This document shows, piece after piece, positions 1 through 8,296 of a stretch of 64,000 bases of DNA. Position 1 is the stretch's first letter; each line of letters starts with the position of its first letter. The stretch covers positions 1-64,000 of the forward strand of contig JAEYXS010000049.1 in NCBI GenBank assembly GCA_023431185.1. Direction: 5' to 3'. Under the pieces are notes generated by a model. The model ran no database searches. It saw nothing but the letters and a program-made list of their open reading frames with translations, and was not told where the DNA came from. Made by a program: the position numbers and the translations under genes. The stretch is from Verrucomicrobiota bacterium (GTDB lineage Bacteria > Verrucomicrobiota > Verrucomicrobiia > Limisphaerales > JAEYXS01).

Positions 1-26
1 CCTGACCGTCCCCCCCTTGGAATCCA

Positions 27-60
27 CCTCGGCACTTGTACATAAGTGCCGAGGTTTTCT
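27..60 (+). terminator. Intrinsic terminator of a gene upstream of the window
   Basis: A perfect 11-bp stem (27-37 with 44-54) closes a six-base loop and is followed directly by TTTTCT. The T tract lies only on the + side, so it should end a + strand transcript whose gene lies before the window. Positions 61-260 hold no gene I can support and probably contain the promoter of the sulfatase. Confidence 0.8.
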
Positions 61-260
61 ACCAATTTCCCCCTTTTTCACTCACTCCGCCGGCGAACGT
101 CCACCGTGACCAGCCACCACCCTTTCCTCACCCGTTTTGAATCACCACCCCTTCACGGACTCCATCCCCCTTTTCACTTCATAAAACATCAGCCATCACT
201 CATACTTCTTCCGTGAACCCGAAACCTTCTCCGTGGACGTCGCGTCTCATCCCTGTACCC

Positions 261-1613
261 ATGAAGACTCCTCTGCTTTGTCTGTTCGCCGCTGCGCTAT
301 GTTTGCTCCTCCCCTCGGCGCTCACCGCTGCGGAGGCCAAGAAACCCAATGTCATCCTCATCATGGCCGACGATCTCGGCTACGAGACCATCGGCGCGAA
401 TGGCGGCACCTCCTATCCCACGCCTGTGCTCGATAAGCTCGCTGCGAACGGCGTGCGCTTCACCCAATGCTACGTGCAACCGCTCTGCACGCCCACGCGC
501 GTGCAGTTGATGACCGGCAAATACAACGTCCGCAATTATGTGGACTTCGGGAACATGGATCCCAAGGCCGTCACCTTCGGCAATCTCTTCCAGCAAGCCG
601 GCTACGCCACCGCCATCGCTGGCAAGTGGCAGCTCGGTCAGGACCCGGAGCTGCCCAAGAAGTATGGCTTCCAGGAACACTGCCTCTGGCAGCACACGCA
701 CCGCCCGCCGCGCTACGCCAACGCCGGCCTGGAGATCAACGGCGTGAAGAAAGATTATTCCAACGGCGAATATGGCCCCGAGGAAGTGAACCGCTTTGTG
801 CTCGACTACATCACCCGCCAGAAGGACAAGCCTTTCTTTGTTTACTATCCCATGATCCTCACCCACTCACCCTATCAGCCCACACCCGACAGCAAAGATT
901 GGGATCCCAAGGCGATTGGTGAGAACGTGAACAAGCACGAAAAACACTTCGGCGCGATGGTCACCTACATGGACAAGATGATCGGCCGCGTCGTCACCCA
1001 GCTCGACAAATTGGGCCTCCGCGAGAACACCCTGCTCATCTTCCTCGGTGATAACGGCACCGGCGCGGGCACCAAATCCATGATGGGCGACCAAGTCGTC
1101 ATCGGCGGCAAGGGCCAGACGAAAGCCTCCGGCATGCACGTGCCCCTCATCGTCAGTTGGCCCGCAGGTGCGGCCAAGGGCAAGGTCTCGCACGACCTTG
1201 TCGACAGCACCGACTTCCTCCCGACCATTTGCGCCGCTGCCGGTATCAAGCTGCCAGCGGATTTCGTCCTCGATGGCCGCAGCTTCCTCCCGCAAGTGCG
1301 CGGCGAAAAGGGCCAGCCGCGTGAATGGATCTACTCCTGGTACTCACCCCGACGGGAAAATCTTCGCGAATTCGCCTTCAACCAGCACTACAAACTCTAC
1401 CGCAACGGCGACTTCTACGACCTGCAAAAGGACATCGAAGAGAAGTCCGCCCTCAAAGTTGCCGGACTGAAAGGCGAAGCCGCGCAAGCCGCCAAACTCC
1501 TGCAAAGCGCCCTCGATCAATACGCCAACGCCCGCCCCGCCCACCTGCCCAAGCCAACCCTGGCCGACCCTGCCGCCCCCAAGAAAGCCAAGAAGAAAAA
1601 GCAAGCCGAGTAA
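261..1613 (+). CDS. Secreted formylglycine-dependent sulfatase (arylsulfatase family)
   Basis: This 450-residue protein should hydrolyse sulfate esters outside the cytoplasm, probably on glycans. It opens with a signal peptide (MKTPLLCLFAAALCLLLPSA, cleavage likely after TAAEA), then the metal-binding start of sulfatases (NVILIMADD). The motif CTPTR at residues 76-80 is the Cys-x-Pro-x-Arg site whose cysteine becomes formylglycine. The later segments FLGDNGTG and GGKGQTKASGMHVPLIV fit the C-terminal half of the active site. The C-terminus is lysine-rich. A GTG at 213 would add 16 residues in front of the signal peptide, so the ATG at 261 is preferred. It stands alone; no maturation enzyme is adjacent. 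Substrate cannot be read from the sequence. Confidence 0.92.
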   Translation: MKTPLLCLFAAALCLLLPSALTAAEAKKPNVILIMADDLGYETIGANGGTSYPTPVLDKLAANGVRFTQCYVQPLCTPTRVQLMTGKYNVRNYVDFGNMDPKAVTFGNLFQQAGYATAIAGKWQLGQDPELPKKYGFQEHCLWQHTHRPPRYANAGLEINGVKKDYSNGEYGPEEVNRFVLDYITRQKDKPFFVYYPMILTHSPYQPTPDSKDWDPKAIGENVNKHEKHFGAMVTYMDKMIGRVVTQLDKLGLRENTLLIFLGDNGTGAGTKSMMGDQVVIGGKGQTKASGMHVPLIVSWPAGAAKGKVSHDLVDSTDFLPTICAAAGIKLPADFVLDGRSFLPQVRGEKGQPREWIYSWYSPRRENLREFAFNQHYKLYRNGDFYDLQKDIEEKSALKVAGLKGEAAQAAKLLQSALDQYANARPAHLPKPTLADPAAPKKAKKKKQAE

Positions 1614-1946
1614 GCTGGAGCGTGAGCATCGCCGAGCACCGCAAGCTCCCTGTCCCACATGCGGGATCGGGGGCGTCGTCGTCTTCGTTCTCGTCCTCGA
1701 TCCGCTATTCCTCCCTCCTGTAGCCGTCCCGCGACTGCGGGATAAGCAGGCGTAACTCTCCAGCTCGTCTTCCTTTCCCGGCGCCTATTTTCTCTGCTCT
1801 CAGGTGCCATCTTGGGCCTGAGCTTGCCCGATTTTTTTTGCGCATGCGTCAGGCTTACATCGGCTACATCGGCACAAGATTCTCAAAAAAGTCGTTTTTC
1901 GTAATGGGTTGCCCAAGGGCGTCAGGGTATAAACTTCCATCAGCCA
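1614..1946. other. Intergenic region with hairpins, no supported gene
   Basis: This 333-base stretch has pyrimidine-rich tracts around 1670-1715, a perfect 6-bp hairpin (1727-1732 with 1737-1742) and the terminator-like hairpin listed separately. Short open frames here look like chance frames. The promoter of the downstream gene is likely in 1840-1940, which is visibly A+T-richer, but I cannot pick -35 and -10 boxes with confidence. Confidence 0.5.
1812..1839 (+). terminator. Possible intrinsic terminator after the sulfatase
   Basis: A short G+C stem (GGGC at 1814-1817 with GCCC at 1826-1829, extendable by a wobble and an A-T pair) is followed by eight T residues (1832-1839). The stem is weak and lies about 200 bases after the sulfatase stop codon. 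Confidence 0.5.
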
Positions 1947-2411
1947 ATGACGTTCGCCGAGATCATGCCGTTGTTGTTCCTGGGCCTCATCACCGTGGGG
2001 ATCGGAATCGGCATTTTCTTTGCACAACGGCGGCACTGGCGGAGAAAGGCTTTGCTCTGCAACCGCCCGCAAGTGGCATCCCGGAACTTTGGAACGAAAT
2101 TCTACCGCGACCATAAGCAAGCCGAACTCGCCTCACGTTTGCGCGACATGCTGGCGAAGAACCTGGAAATATCTTTGGATGGACTTCGCCCCACCGACCG
2201 GCTCAAAGAAGATCTTTTATTCGACTTATGGTCGGATCCGGACTTTTTCTGGGACTTGGAGAAAGAGTTTGGGATCAAGACCGAGATTGATGATGATGAC
2301 GACGAAGGTTACGAGCGTCTCCAGCAAGTCTTTAAGCAACTGGCTACCTTCCATGATGTAGTCTGCTATGTAGAGGGCAAGCTGGGGGCCACCCAGTGTA
2401 AAGCTCAGTGA
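1947..2411 (+). CDS. Membrane-anchored acyl-carrier-like protein
   Basis: The 154-residue product has one N-terminal membrane segment (LLFLGLITVGIGIGIFF, about residues 9-25) followed by basic residues, so the rest should face the cytoplasm. Residues about 65-150 resemble acyl-carrier-like domains of the DUF1493 kind: a helix pattern, LEKEFGIK, an acidic run of five aspartates, and a final FHDVVCYVEGKL helix. The Asp-Ser-Leu phosphopantetheine site of true acyl carrier proteins is absent. No biosynthetic gene is adjacent. The region is visibly poorer in G+C than its neighbours, like the next gene. Function unknown; the fold assignment is by eye and moderate. Confidence 0.6.
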   Translation: MTFAEIMPLLFLGLITVGIGIGIFFAQRRHWRRKALLCNRPQVASRNFGTKFYRDHKQAELASRLRDMLAKNLEISLDGLRPTDRLKEDLLFDLWSDPDFFWDLEKEFGIKTEIDDDDDEGYERLQQVFKQLATFHDVVCYVEGKLGATQCKAQ

Positions 2412-2537
2412 CCATGAACCTACTTGGCGTGGCCGGAGGGTTTGCGTTCCAAACGTGAAACCTCGCGTGAATGACCATGCTCCGGCAAATCATCTTGCCG
2501 CATCGAACCGCAGATGTATCTTCCGTAGCCGAAGCCC

Positions 2538-3056
2538 ATGAGCTTGCTAGGCAAACTTTTCGGTCCAAAACCCAAGCGGCTTTGCCTGGAAGATATCCGC
2601 GTGATCAAAGGTAAAGTGCGTCCTGTCAAAGAATCTGAGGTGACCGAGGCCGAAGTGGCATTAGGATGCAGTTTTCCCGCTGGTTACCAGGAGTACATCA
2701 CCAAGTTTGGGGAAGGGGTGCTGGGCGGCACTTTTGTACGCGTTTATCCACCGGCCAGAATAGTTCGCGAGCTGCCTCAATTCCGGCAACGGTGGAATGA
2801 GTATTGGTTCTGGGAGAAAGGCCACGCCACCAGCTCAAAGGAGCAAGTGCTCGAGTCTATCATCATCGCCGATACGATGAATGGGGACGAACTCATCTTT
2901 CACCCAAATCGTCCCGACCGCTTGCTCGTTTTGCCGCGCGGTGGAGATCTTATCTACGAAGCAGGCAGCAACCTGTTTGATACGATCGAATGGTTGTGCA
3001 GTTCAGGTGTGTTGACGAAACCATTCAAGGCCAGAAATTTTGAGCCTGATGAATAG
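2538..3056 (+). CDS. SMI1/KNR4 (SUKH) family protein
   Basis: The 172-residue product fits the SUKH superfamily: VTEAEVALGCSFPAGYQEYITKFGEG (given here in parts: the helix with LGCSFPAGYQEY, then a glycine turn) is the typical N-terminal signature, followed by a beta-rich core with GDELIFHP and the late LFDTIEWL helix. No signal peptide or membrane segment is seen, so it should be cytoplasmic. Many SUKH proteins are immunity proteins against secreted nuclease or deaminase toxins, but no toxin gene is next to it, so that role is only a possibility here. It sits 126 bases after the acyl-carrier-like gene on the same strand, and the ATG at 2538 gives the whole domain. Confidence 0.72.
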   Translation: MSLLGKLFGPKPKRLCLEDIRVIKGKVRPVKESEVTEAEVALGCSFPAGYQEYITKFGEGVLGGTFVRVYPPARIVRELPQFRQRWNEYWFWEKGHATSSKEQVLESIIIADTMNGDELIFHPNRPDRLLVLPRGGDLIYEAGSNLFDTIEWLCSSGVLTKPFKARNFEPDE

Positions 3057-3104
3057 TCGGATGCGCATGAAGTGTACTACAAACCAGACTTCCGCGCTCC
3101 ATTT

Positions 3105-3929
3105 ATGAAACCAGCCACTTGCGTACTCATCGCCTTGATGATGGTGCTCGTGTCGCCTCTGCTTGCCGCCGAGCCCGATAAATCCATCCTCTTCCGCGAA
3201 AGTTTCGAAGATAGCCAACTGCTCGCGCGCGGTTGGTATGATGGCAACGGCAAGTTCACCATCACCACGAACCGCCCTTTCGCCGGGGCCGGTTCGCTGG
3301 AGTATGCGTGGAGGGAAGGCACTACCACGCCCGCCAGTTCCTCAGGTGTGCGACGTTTGTTCGCACCCACGGAGACGGTTTACCTGCGCTGCTATCTCCG
3401 CCTCTCGAAAGGCTGGGGCTGGACCGGACGAAATTATCATCCGCACCTCATGCACTTCATGACCACGGAGAACGACAAGTTCCGCGGTCCGGCCGCGAGT
3501 CACCTGACCGTTTACATCGAGCCGGTGAACGGCAAACTCCGGCTGGCCGCGCAGGACATCCAGAACAAGGACATGCCGCACGGACTCACTCAAGGTCCGC
3601 TGAAAGGCGGTTACAACGGCCAGTTCTTCGACAGCCAGGACATGCTCTTCAACGATGATGAGTGGCACTGCATCGAGGCGCTCTTCCAGCTCAACACACT
3701 GGACTTGAAGGCGGACAAGCCAAACGCCGACGGTGTCGTGCGTGGTTGGTTCGATGGTAAATTGGTGATCGACCGACGGGATGTCATCCTGCGTTCTACG
3801 GATTTTCCCAAGATGAAGTTCAATCAATTCCTGCTCACGCCATACTTCGGCCCTGGCCTGCTTCCGCACGCACAGACGTTGTGGATTGATGAACTGGTGG
3901 TGGGGACTAAGCGAGATGAAGGAGGGTGA
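3105..3929 (+). CDS. Secreted jelly-roll protein, polysaccharide-lyase-like
   Basis: The 274-residue product has a signal peptide (MKPATCVLIALMMVLVSPLLAA) and a single beta-rich domain. The start ILFRESFED, the aromatic-rich WGWTGRNYHPHLMHF region and the late GWFDGKLVIDRRDV and LWIDELVV strands resemble concanavalin-A-like jelly rolls found in polysaccharide lyases and heparinase-like proteins. I see no motif that fixes a catalytic role, so carbohydrate binding is equally possible. A GTG at 3072 would add 11 residues ahead of the signal peptide, so the ATG at 3105 is used. It begins 48 bases after the SUKH gene and ends 8 bases before the convergent RhuM pseudogene. Confidence 0.65.
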   Translation: MKPATCVLIALMMVLVSPLLAAEPDKSILFRESFEDSQLLARGWYDGNGKFTITTNRPFAGAGSLEYAWREGTTTPASSSGVRRLFAPTETVYLRCYLRLSKGWGWTGRNYHPHLMHFMTTENDKFRGPAASHLTVYIEPVNGKLRLAAQDIQNKDMPHGLTQGPLKGGYNGQFFDSQDMLFNDDEWHCIEALFQLNTLDLKADKPNADGVVRGWFDGKLVIDRRDVILRSTDFPKMKFNQFLLTPYFGPGLLPHAQTLWIDELVVGTKRDEGG

Positions 3930-3937
3930 GTCTGTCA

Positions 3938-4969
3938 CTAGGACTGATTTTCTCCGCCTTTCAAAACCTGTTTGATGTGCCGGTCGAAGTCGGACTCAAA
4001 CATCCGGTCTTGGACGATGCGGTATTTCTCGAACTCACTTTCCGCAAACGCCTTGGCCACTTCCTGGCTCACTTTACCCGGATGTTCCAGCACCTCCCGT
4101 TCATTGAACTTCAGAAAGGCATTCAGCTTCGTGACCCAATCCTTCATCGTCATGGGAATGTTTCGCTCCGCCTGATCTTCGGCATAGTCCAAGTACATGG
4201 TCACGAAGCGGTCCAGTGACTTTAGCTCCTTTTCCGTAAGATATTTTTTGGCGATGACGACATCCGGTTTCAGAATTTTCCCGTTTGGGGCATTCTTCCA
4301 AGTAGTCAGCCCCATACGCTCCTTTTGGCTGTCGGCGCGCTCCACGATCAACTCGGCAGCCGTTCGCCCATGCGTCGCGAAATGAAGCTTGTTCTGCACC
4401 GTGGCGAAGAAGGTCTGTGTCGTCTCCGCCTGCGGGCTGTAATCCATGGCTGTGGCGTAGATGTCCGTGATCTTCTGATAGAAGTTCCGCTCGCTGGTGC
4501 GGATCTCCCGGATTTCCGCCAGCAGGTTCTAGTAATAGGCTTTGTTGAAGAAAGAGCCGTTCTTCAGACGCTCTTTGTCCAGCACGTAGCCGCGGATGGC
4601 GAAATCCCTCAATACACCCGTGGCCCATTGCCGGAATTGGATTGCTCGCGTTGAATTCACCCGGAAACCCACGGCGATGATGGCGTCGAGGTTATAAAAT
4701 TGCGTCTGGTAGTTTTTCCCATCGGTGGCAGTTGTCCGGAATTTCCGGATAACTGACTCTCCTTTCAACTCTCCGCTATCAAACAGGTTACCCAGATGCT
4801 CACTGACCGTTCTTACATCCACGCTAAATAAAGCCGCCATCAACTTCTGCGTCAGCCAAACCATCTCCTCCTCCACCCGCACCTCGATGCCATCCTCTCC
4901 GGCCTGCCGGGTAAAAATCAGGAACTCTGCCGTGCTGTTGCGGATCTGCAGTTTCTTCTCTTTGCTCAT
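3938..4969 (-). pseudogene. RhuM family gene interrupted by one amber codon
   Basis: On the minus strand two open segments lie in the same frame and are separated only by a TAG codon (4529-4531). The first (from ATG at 4969; an upstream in-frame start at 5008 is possible) carries the RhuM N-terminus with VWLTQKLMAALFSVDVRTVS, an HTH-like segment, and RQWATGVLRDFAIRGYVLD. After the stop the frame continues with NLLAEIREIRTSERNFYQK and TVQNKLHFATHGRTAAELI, also RhuM signatures, to a normal end at 3938. Joined, the product would be about 343 residues, the usual family length. Nothing else is damaged, so the break is recent, a suppressible codon or a sequence error. RhuM genes are common in genomic islands; their function is unknown. 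Confidence 0.85.
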
Positions 4970-5254
4970 GGCTGGTGAGAGCCTAACGATTCGTTCTGTG
5001 GGTGCCACTCTCTGCCTGCGGCAATCCCACTCATTTTTATAACCTTCTAATCATTAAACTCTTAAGTAGTCCAAGCCTCTCTTTTTGGATGCTCTCCCTA
5101 AAAACGCTCTGTTTCACGCTCTTTCATCGTCGGGCGAGCTAGGGAACCCTGCAGGCGCACCTCCCATTCTTCGTTCACCCTCGTACTTGACCTTTTCCCG
5201 CGACACGGCAGACTGCGCGGCTCCGGTAATCAACCGGGGATAGTCGAGCGGCTT

Positions 5255-7105
5255 ATGGAACATATTCGTAACATTGCGATCATCGCACACGTGGATCACG
5301 GTAAAACCACGTTGGTGGACTGCCTTTTGAAGCAGTCTGGTACCTTCCGTGCCAACCAGGCAGAAACTCAAGTGGAGCGCCTCATGGACTCCATGGATCT
5401 GGAAAAGGAGAAGGGCATCACGATCCGCGCCAAGAACGCCGCCTTCAAATACAAGAATTACCACATCAACATCGTGGACACTCCGGGTCACGCCGATTTC
5501 GGTGGTGAGGTGGAGCGTATCATGAACATGATCGACGGTGTGCTGCTCGTCGTCGATTCCGCCGAAGGTCCGCAGGCGCAGACGCGCTTCGTGCTCCGCA
5601 AGGCGCTCGAGGCCGGGGCCAAGCCGATCGTGGTCATCAACAAGATCGACCGCGACAACGCCAACCCGAAGAAGGTGCTCGACCAGGTGTTCGAACTCTT
5701 CATGTCCCTGAACGCCACGGATGAACAGCTCGACTTCCCGTTCATCTACTGCTCCGCCAAGCAAGGTTACGCCAAGCTGGAGCTCACGGACACGTCCGAC
5801 ACGATGGAGCCGTTGTTCGAAGGTATCGTGAAGCACATCCCGCCGCCGCGCGCCCATGCGGGCGCTGGCTTCCAGTTGCTGGTGGCGAATCTCGATTACA
5901 ACGATTACGTCGGCCGTATCGCGTTCGGCAAGATCTACGAAGGCAAAGTGAAGAAGGGTGATGCCGCGATCTGCCGTCACGGTGATGGCCGCATCTCGAA
6001 GGGCAAGATCACCTCCGTCTTCCACTTCGAAGGCATGAAGCGTATCGAGATCGAGGAAGCGCATGCTGGCGACATCGTGGGCTTGGCCGGTTTCGAGGAA
6101 GTGTTCATCGGTGAAACGATTTGCGATTCCGAAGCCCGCCCGGCGCTGCCGTACATCCCCATCGATCCGCCGACGATCCAGATGGAATTCGCCGTGAATG
6201 ACGGGCCTTTGGCCGGTCAGGACGGCAAGCTGGTGACCGCGCGTCACATCTGGGACCGTCTGGTGAAGGAGATCCGCACGAACGTGGCGCTCCGCATCAA
6301 GCAGACGAGCGATCCGAAGGTGTTCGAAGTCGCAGGTCGTGGCGAGATGCAGATCGCGATCCTCGTGGAGCAGATGCGCCGCGAAGGTCACGAAGTGCTC
6401 GTCTCCCGCCCGGAAGTGCTCTGGAAGAAGACGGCGGACGGCAAGTTGCTGGAACCGTTGGAGAAGGTCTTCGTGGAAATCCCGAGCGAAAACCTCGGCA
6501 CGATCATGGAGAACCTGTCCTTCCGCAAGGCGCAGATCACGAACATGAATCACGTGGGCAACACTGTCTCCGTGGAAGCCATCGTCCCGATGCGTGGTCT
6601 GATCGGTTTCGAGACCGACCTCGTCAACTCGACGAAGGGCATGGGCGTGATGAGCCATCTCTTCCACGAATACGGTGAAGACCGTGGCGAGATTGCCGCC
6701 CGCAAGAACGGTTCCCTGGTGTCCATGGATGCCGGTGAAGCCACCTCCTACGCGCTGAACATGGTGCAGGAACGCGGCCGCCTCATGGTGCAGCCGGGTG
6801 ACGCCATCTACGTGGGCATGATCGTGGGTGAGAACGCCCGTGAGAACGACCTGCCGGTGAATCCGGTGAAGGAAAAGAAGCTCACGAACATGCGCTCCCA
6901 GGGCGATGGCAAGGGCATCCAGCTCAACGCTCCGTTCAAGCTCAGCCTGGAACGCGCGCTGGAATACATCGGCTCCGACGAATACGTGGAAGCCACGCCG
7001 TTGAACCTGCGCCTGCGCAAGAAGATCCTCGATGAGAACGCCCGCAAGCGCGCCTCCCAGGGCCGTTCGATCAAGTTTGTGGAAGAAGGTTCGACCACGG
7101 CCTAA
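5255..7105 (+). CDS. typA: Translational GTPase TypA/BipA
   Basis: The 616-residue protein is a ribosome-associated GTPase of the EF-G group, acting in ribosome assembly and stress adaptation. Visible GTPase motifs are AHVDHGKTT (G1, residues 11-19), the switch region DLEKEKGITIRAKNA, DTPGH (G3) and NKID (G4). The later EF-G-like domains follow, with the TypA-typical GRGEMQIAILVEQMRREGHE and the C-terminal MRSQGDGKGIQLNAP segment. Length is normal for TypA. A bidirectional hairpin terminator follows at 7127. The 285 bases before it, from the RhuM gene, contain no supported gene. Confidence 0.97.
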   Translation: MEHIRNIAIIAHVDHGKTTLVDCLLKQSGTFRANQAETQVERLMDSMDLEKEKGITIRAKNAAFKYKNYHINIVDTPGHADFGGEVERIMNMIDGVLLVVDSAEGPQAQTRFVLRKALEAGAKPIVVINKIDRDNANPKKVLDQVFELFMSLNATDEQLDFPFIYCSAKQGYAKLELTDTSDTMEPLFEGIVKHIPPPRAHAGAGFQLLVANLDYNDYVGRIAFGKIYEGKVKKGDAAICRHGDGRISKGKITSVFHFEGMKRIEIEEAHAGDIVGLAGFEEVFIGETICDSEARPALPYIPIDPPTIQMEFAVNDGPLAGQDGKLVTARHIWDRLVKEIRTNVALRIKQTSDPKVFEVAGRGEMQIAILVEQMRREGHEVLVSRPEVLWKKTADGKLLEPLEKVFVEIPSENLGTIMENLSFRKAQITNMNHVGNTVSVEAIVPMRGLIGFETDLVNSTKGMGVMSHLFHEYGEDRGEIAARKNGSLVSMDAGEATSYALNMVQERGRLMVQPGDAIYVGMIVGENARENDLPVNPVKEKKLTNMRSQGDGKGIQLNAPFKLSLERALEYIGSDEYVEATPLNLRLRKKILDENARKRASQGRSIKFVEEGSTTA

Positions 7106-7126
7106 GCGGATAACACAGTTTCCGAC

Positions 7127-7160
7127 AAAAGCGGCGACCCTCAGGTCGCTGCTTTTGATT
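7127..7160 (+). terminator. Strong terminator after typA
   Basis: A 13-bp stem (7127-7139 with 7144-7156, one G-T pair) closes the loop CTCA. The stem begins with AAAA and ends with TTTT, so it can work in both directions. It separates typA from the tRNA-Val gene. Confidence 0.85.
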
Positions 7161-7235
7161 TTAAGGACCCGCCCGAAATACTCGCTTGCCAAACCGGCGG
7201 GCTTATGGCTTCTTTTCTGCCCCTGTTCGTGAAGT

Positions 7236-7310
7236 GCGCGGTTAGCTCAGTGGTAGAGCATCACCTTGACACGGTGGGGGTCACAGGTTCGAACCCTGTA
7301 TCGCGCACCA
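7236..7310 (+). tRNA. tRNA-Val (anticodon GAC)
   Basis: A complete cloverleaf can be drawn: acceptor GCGCGGT with ATCGCGC, D arm GCTC/GAGC, anticodon stem TCACC/GGTGG with loop TTGACAC (anticodon GAC, valine), T arm ACAGG TTCGAAC CCTGT, discriminator A and an encoded CCA at 7308-7310. Upstream is the typA terminator; the methyltransferase gene starts about 130 bases downstream. Confidence 0.97.
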
Positions 7311-7441
7311 TTTTTCTCCCGGAAATCTCCCGTGACCAAACCTTTCCTCTGGGCAGCCGCCGTTGCTTCGACTTAGATGGTGACCATGCGTATGCGGACA
7401 TTCATGCTGGCCACCAGTCAGCGGAGCGGAGACCTGATGAC

Positions 7442-8287
7442 ATGATCCGCGCGAAGGCCATGAACACCTTGCGCCGGGCTTGCGGCTACCGTTTCCCCCG
7501 GTTGGGCCTGCTGGCTTACCGCACGTTCTTCCGCCTCATGCCCGCCGAGGTCGATGCCGAATTGCTCCCCGGCATCCAGGTGCATCTCAATCTCCGCGAC
7601 CTGACGCAGCAGACGACCTACTGGCAGGGTGGCCGCTTCGAACATCCCACCCCGGCCATCCTCGCGGAATGGGGCCAAGGCGGCGCCGAGTGCTTCTTCG
7701 ACATCGGTTCCAACTACGGCTTCTTCAGCTACTGGATGCATGCCCATTGCCCGGCCATCCGCATCCACGCCTTCGATCCTAACCCCAAGACCTACGGCAT
7801 CCTGCAAGGCATCGTGCAGCGCAACGGGCTCCAACGCATCACCACGCACCACCTGGGACTGGCGGATGCGCCCGGCAACCTGCGCCTTAATCCCGGCCGC
7901 GAGGATTCGGGCCACTCCACCTTTGGCAACCACCCGGAACTCGCCGGCCCCGGTGGCATCGAGGTCGCCGTGAACACCTTCGACCGCTGGCGTCAGGAGC
8001 AAGGGCTCGCGTTGCCGGACCGGCCGCAGTGGGTGGTGAAGATGGATGTGGAGGGCTTCGAACTCAAAGTGCTCCAAGGCATGCGCGAAGCCTTGTCGGC
8101 GCGGGCCTTCGCCGGCCTGGCCATCGAGATCAATGATTTCACGCTGAAGTTCTGCGGCACTTCGCGGACCGAGGTGTTCGGCCTCTTGCGCGGATATGGT
8201 TATTTTCCCCTGAACGACACCGCGCAGGCCTCCCGCTGGCCGCTCGCCAAAACCGCCAATGTCTTCTTCGTGCCGGCGGACCGCTGA
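7442..8287 (+). CDS. FkbM family methyltransferase
   Basis: The 281-residue product is an S-adenosylmethionine-dependent methyltransferase of the FkbM type. The SAM-binding motif is in ECFFDIGSNYGFFSYW, followed by the acidic strand end IHAFDPNPKTY, and the family's VVKMDVEGFELKVLQGM segment is present (D-V-E-G-F). Such enzymes often methylate sugars or polyketides, but the substrate is not visible. The open frame extends upstream through the tRNA gene, so the ATG at 7442, with GGAGA a few bases before it, is taken as the start; ATG 7460 is an alternative. It is convergent with ffh, nine bases away. Confidence 0.85.
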   Translation: MIRAKAMNTLRRACGYRFPRLGLLAYRTFFRLMPAEVDAELLPGIQVHLNLRDLTQQTTYWQGGRFEHPTPAILAEWGQGGAECFFDIGSNYGFFSYWMHAHCPAIRIHAFDPNPKTYGILQGIVQRNGLQRITTHHLGLADAPGNLRLNPGREDSGHSTFGNHPELAGPGGIEVAVNTFDRWRQEQGLALPDRPQWVVKMDVEGFELKVLQGMREALSARAFAGLAIEINDFTLKFCGTSRTEVFGLLRGYGYFPLNDTAQASRWPLAKTANVFFVPADR

Positions 8288-8296
8288 GCCGCCCGC

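Noticed and set aside
5114..7192. A 692-codon open frame on the minus strand across typA
   Set aside because: It is antisense to a perfect TypA gene, has histidine/arginine-rich shadow composition and no family motif.
7205..7441. Upstream extension of the FkbM methyltransferase frame
   Set aside because: The extension runs through the tRNA-Val gene, so it cannot be a normal coding region.
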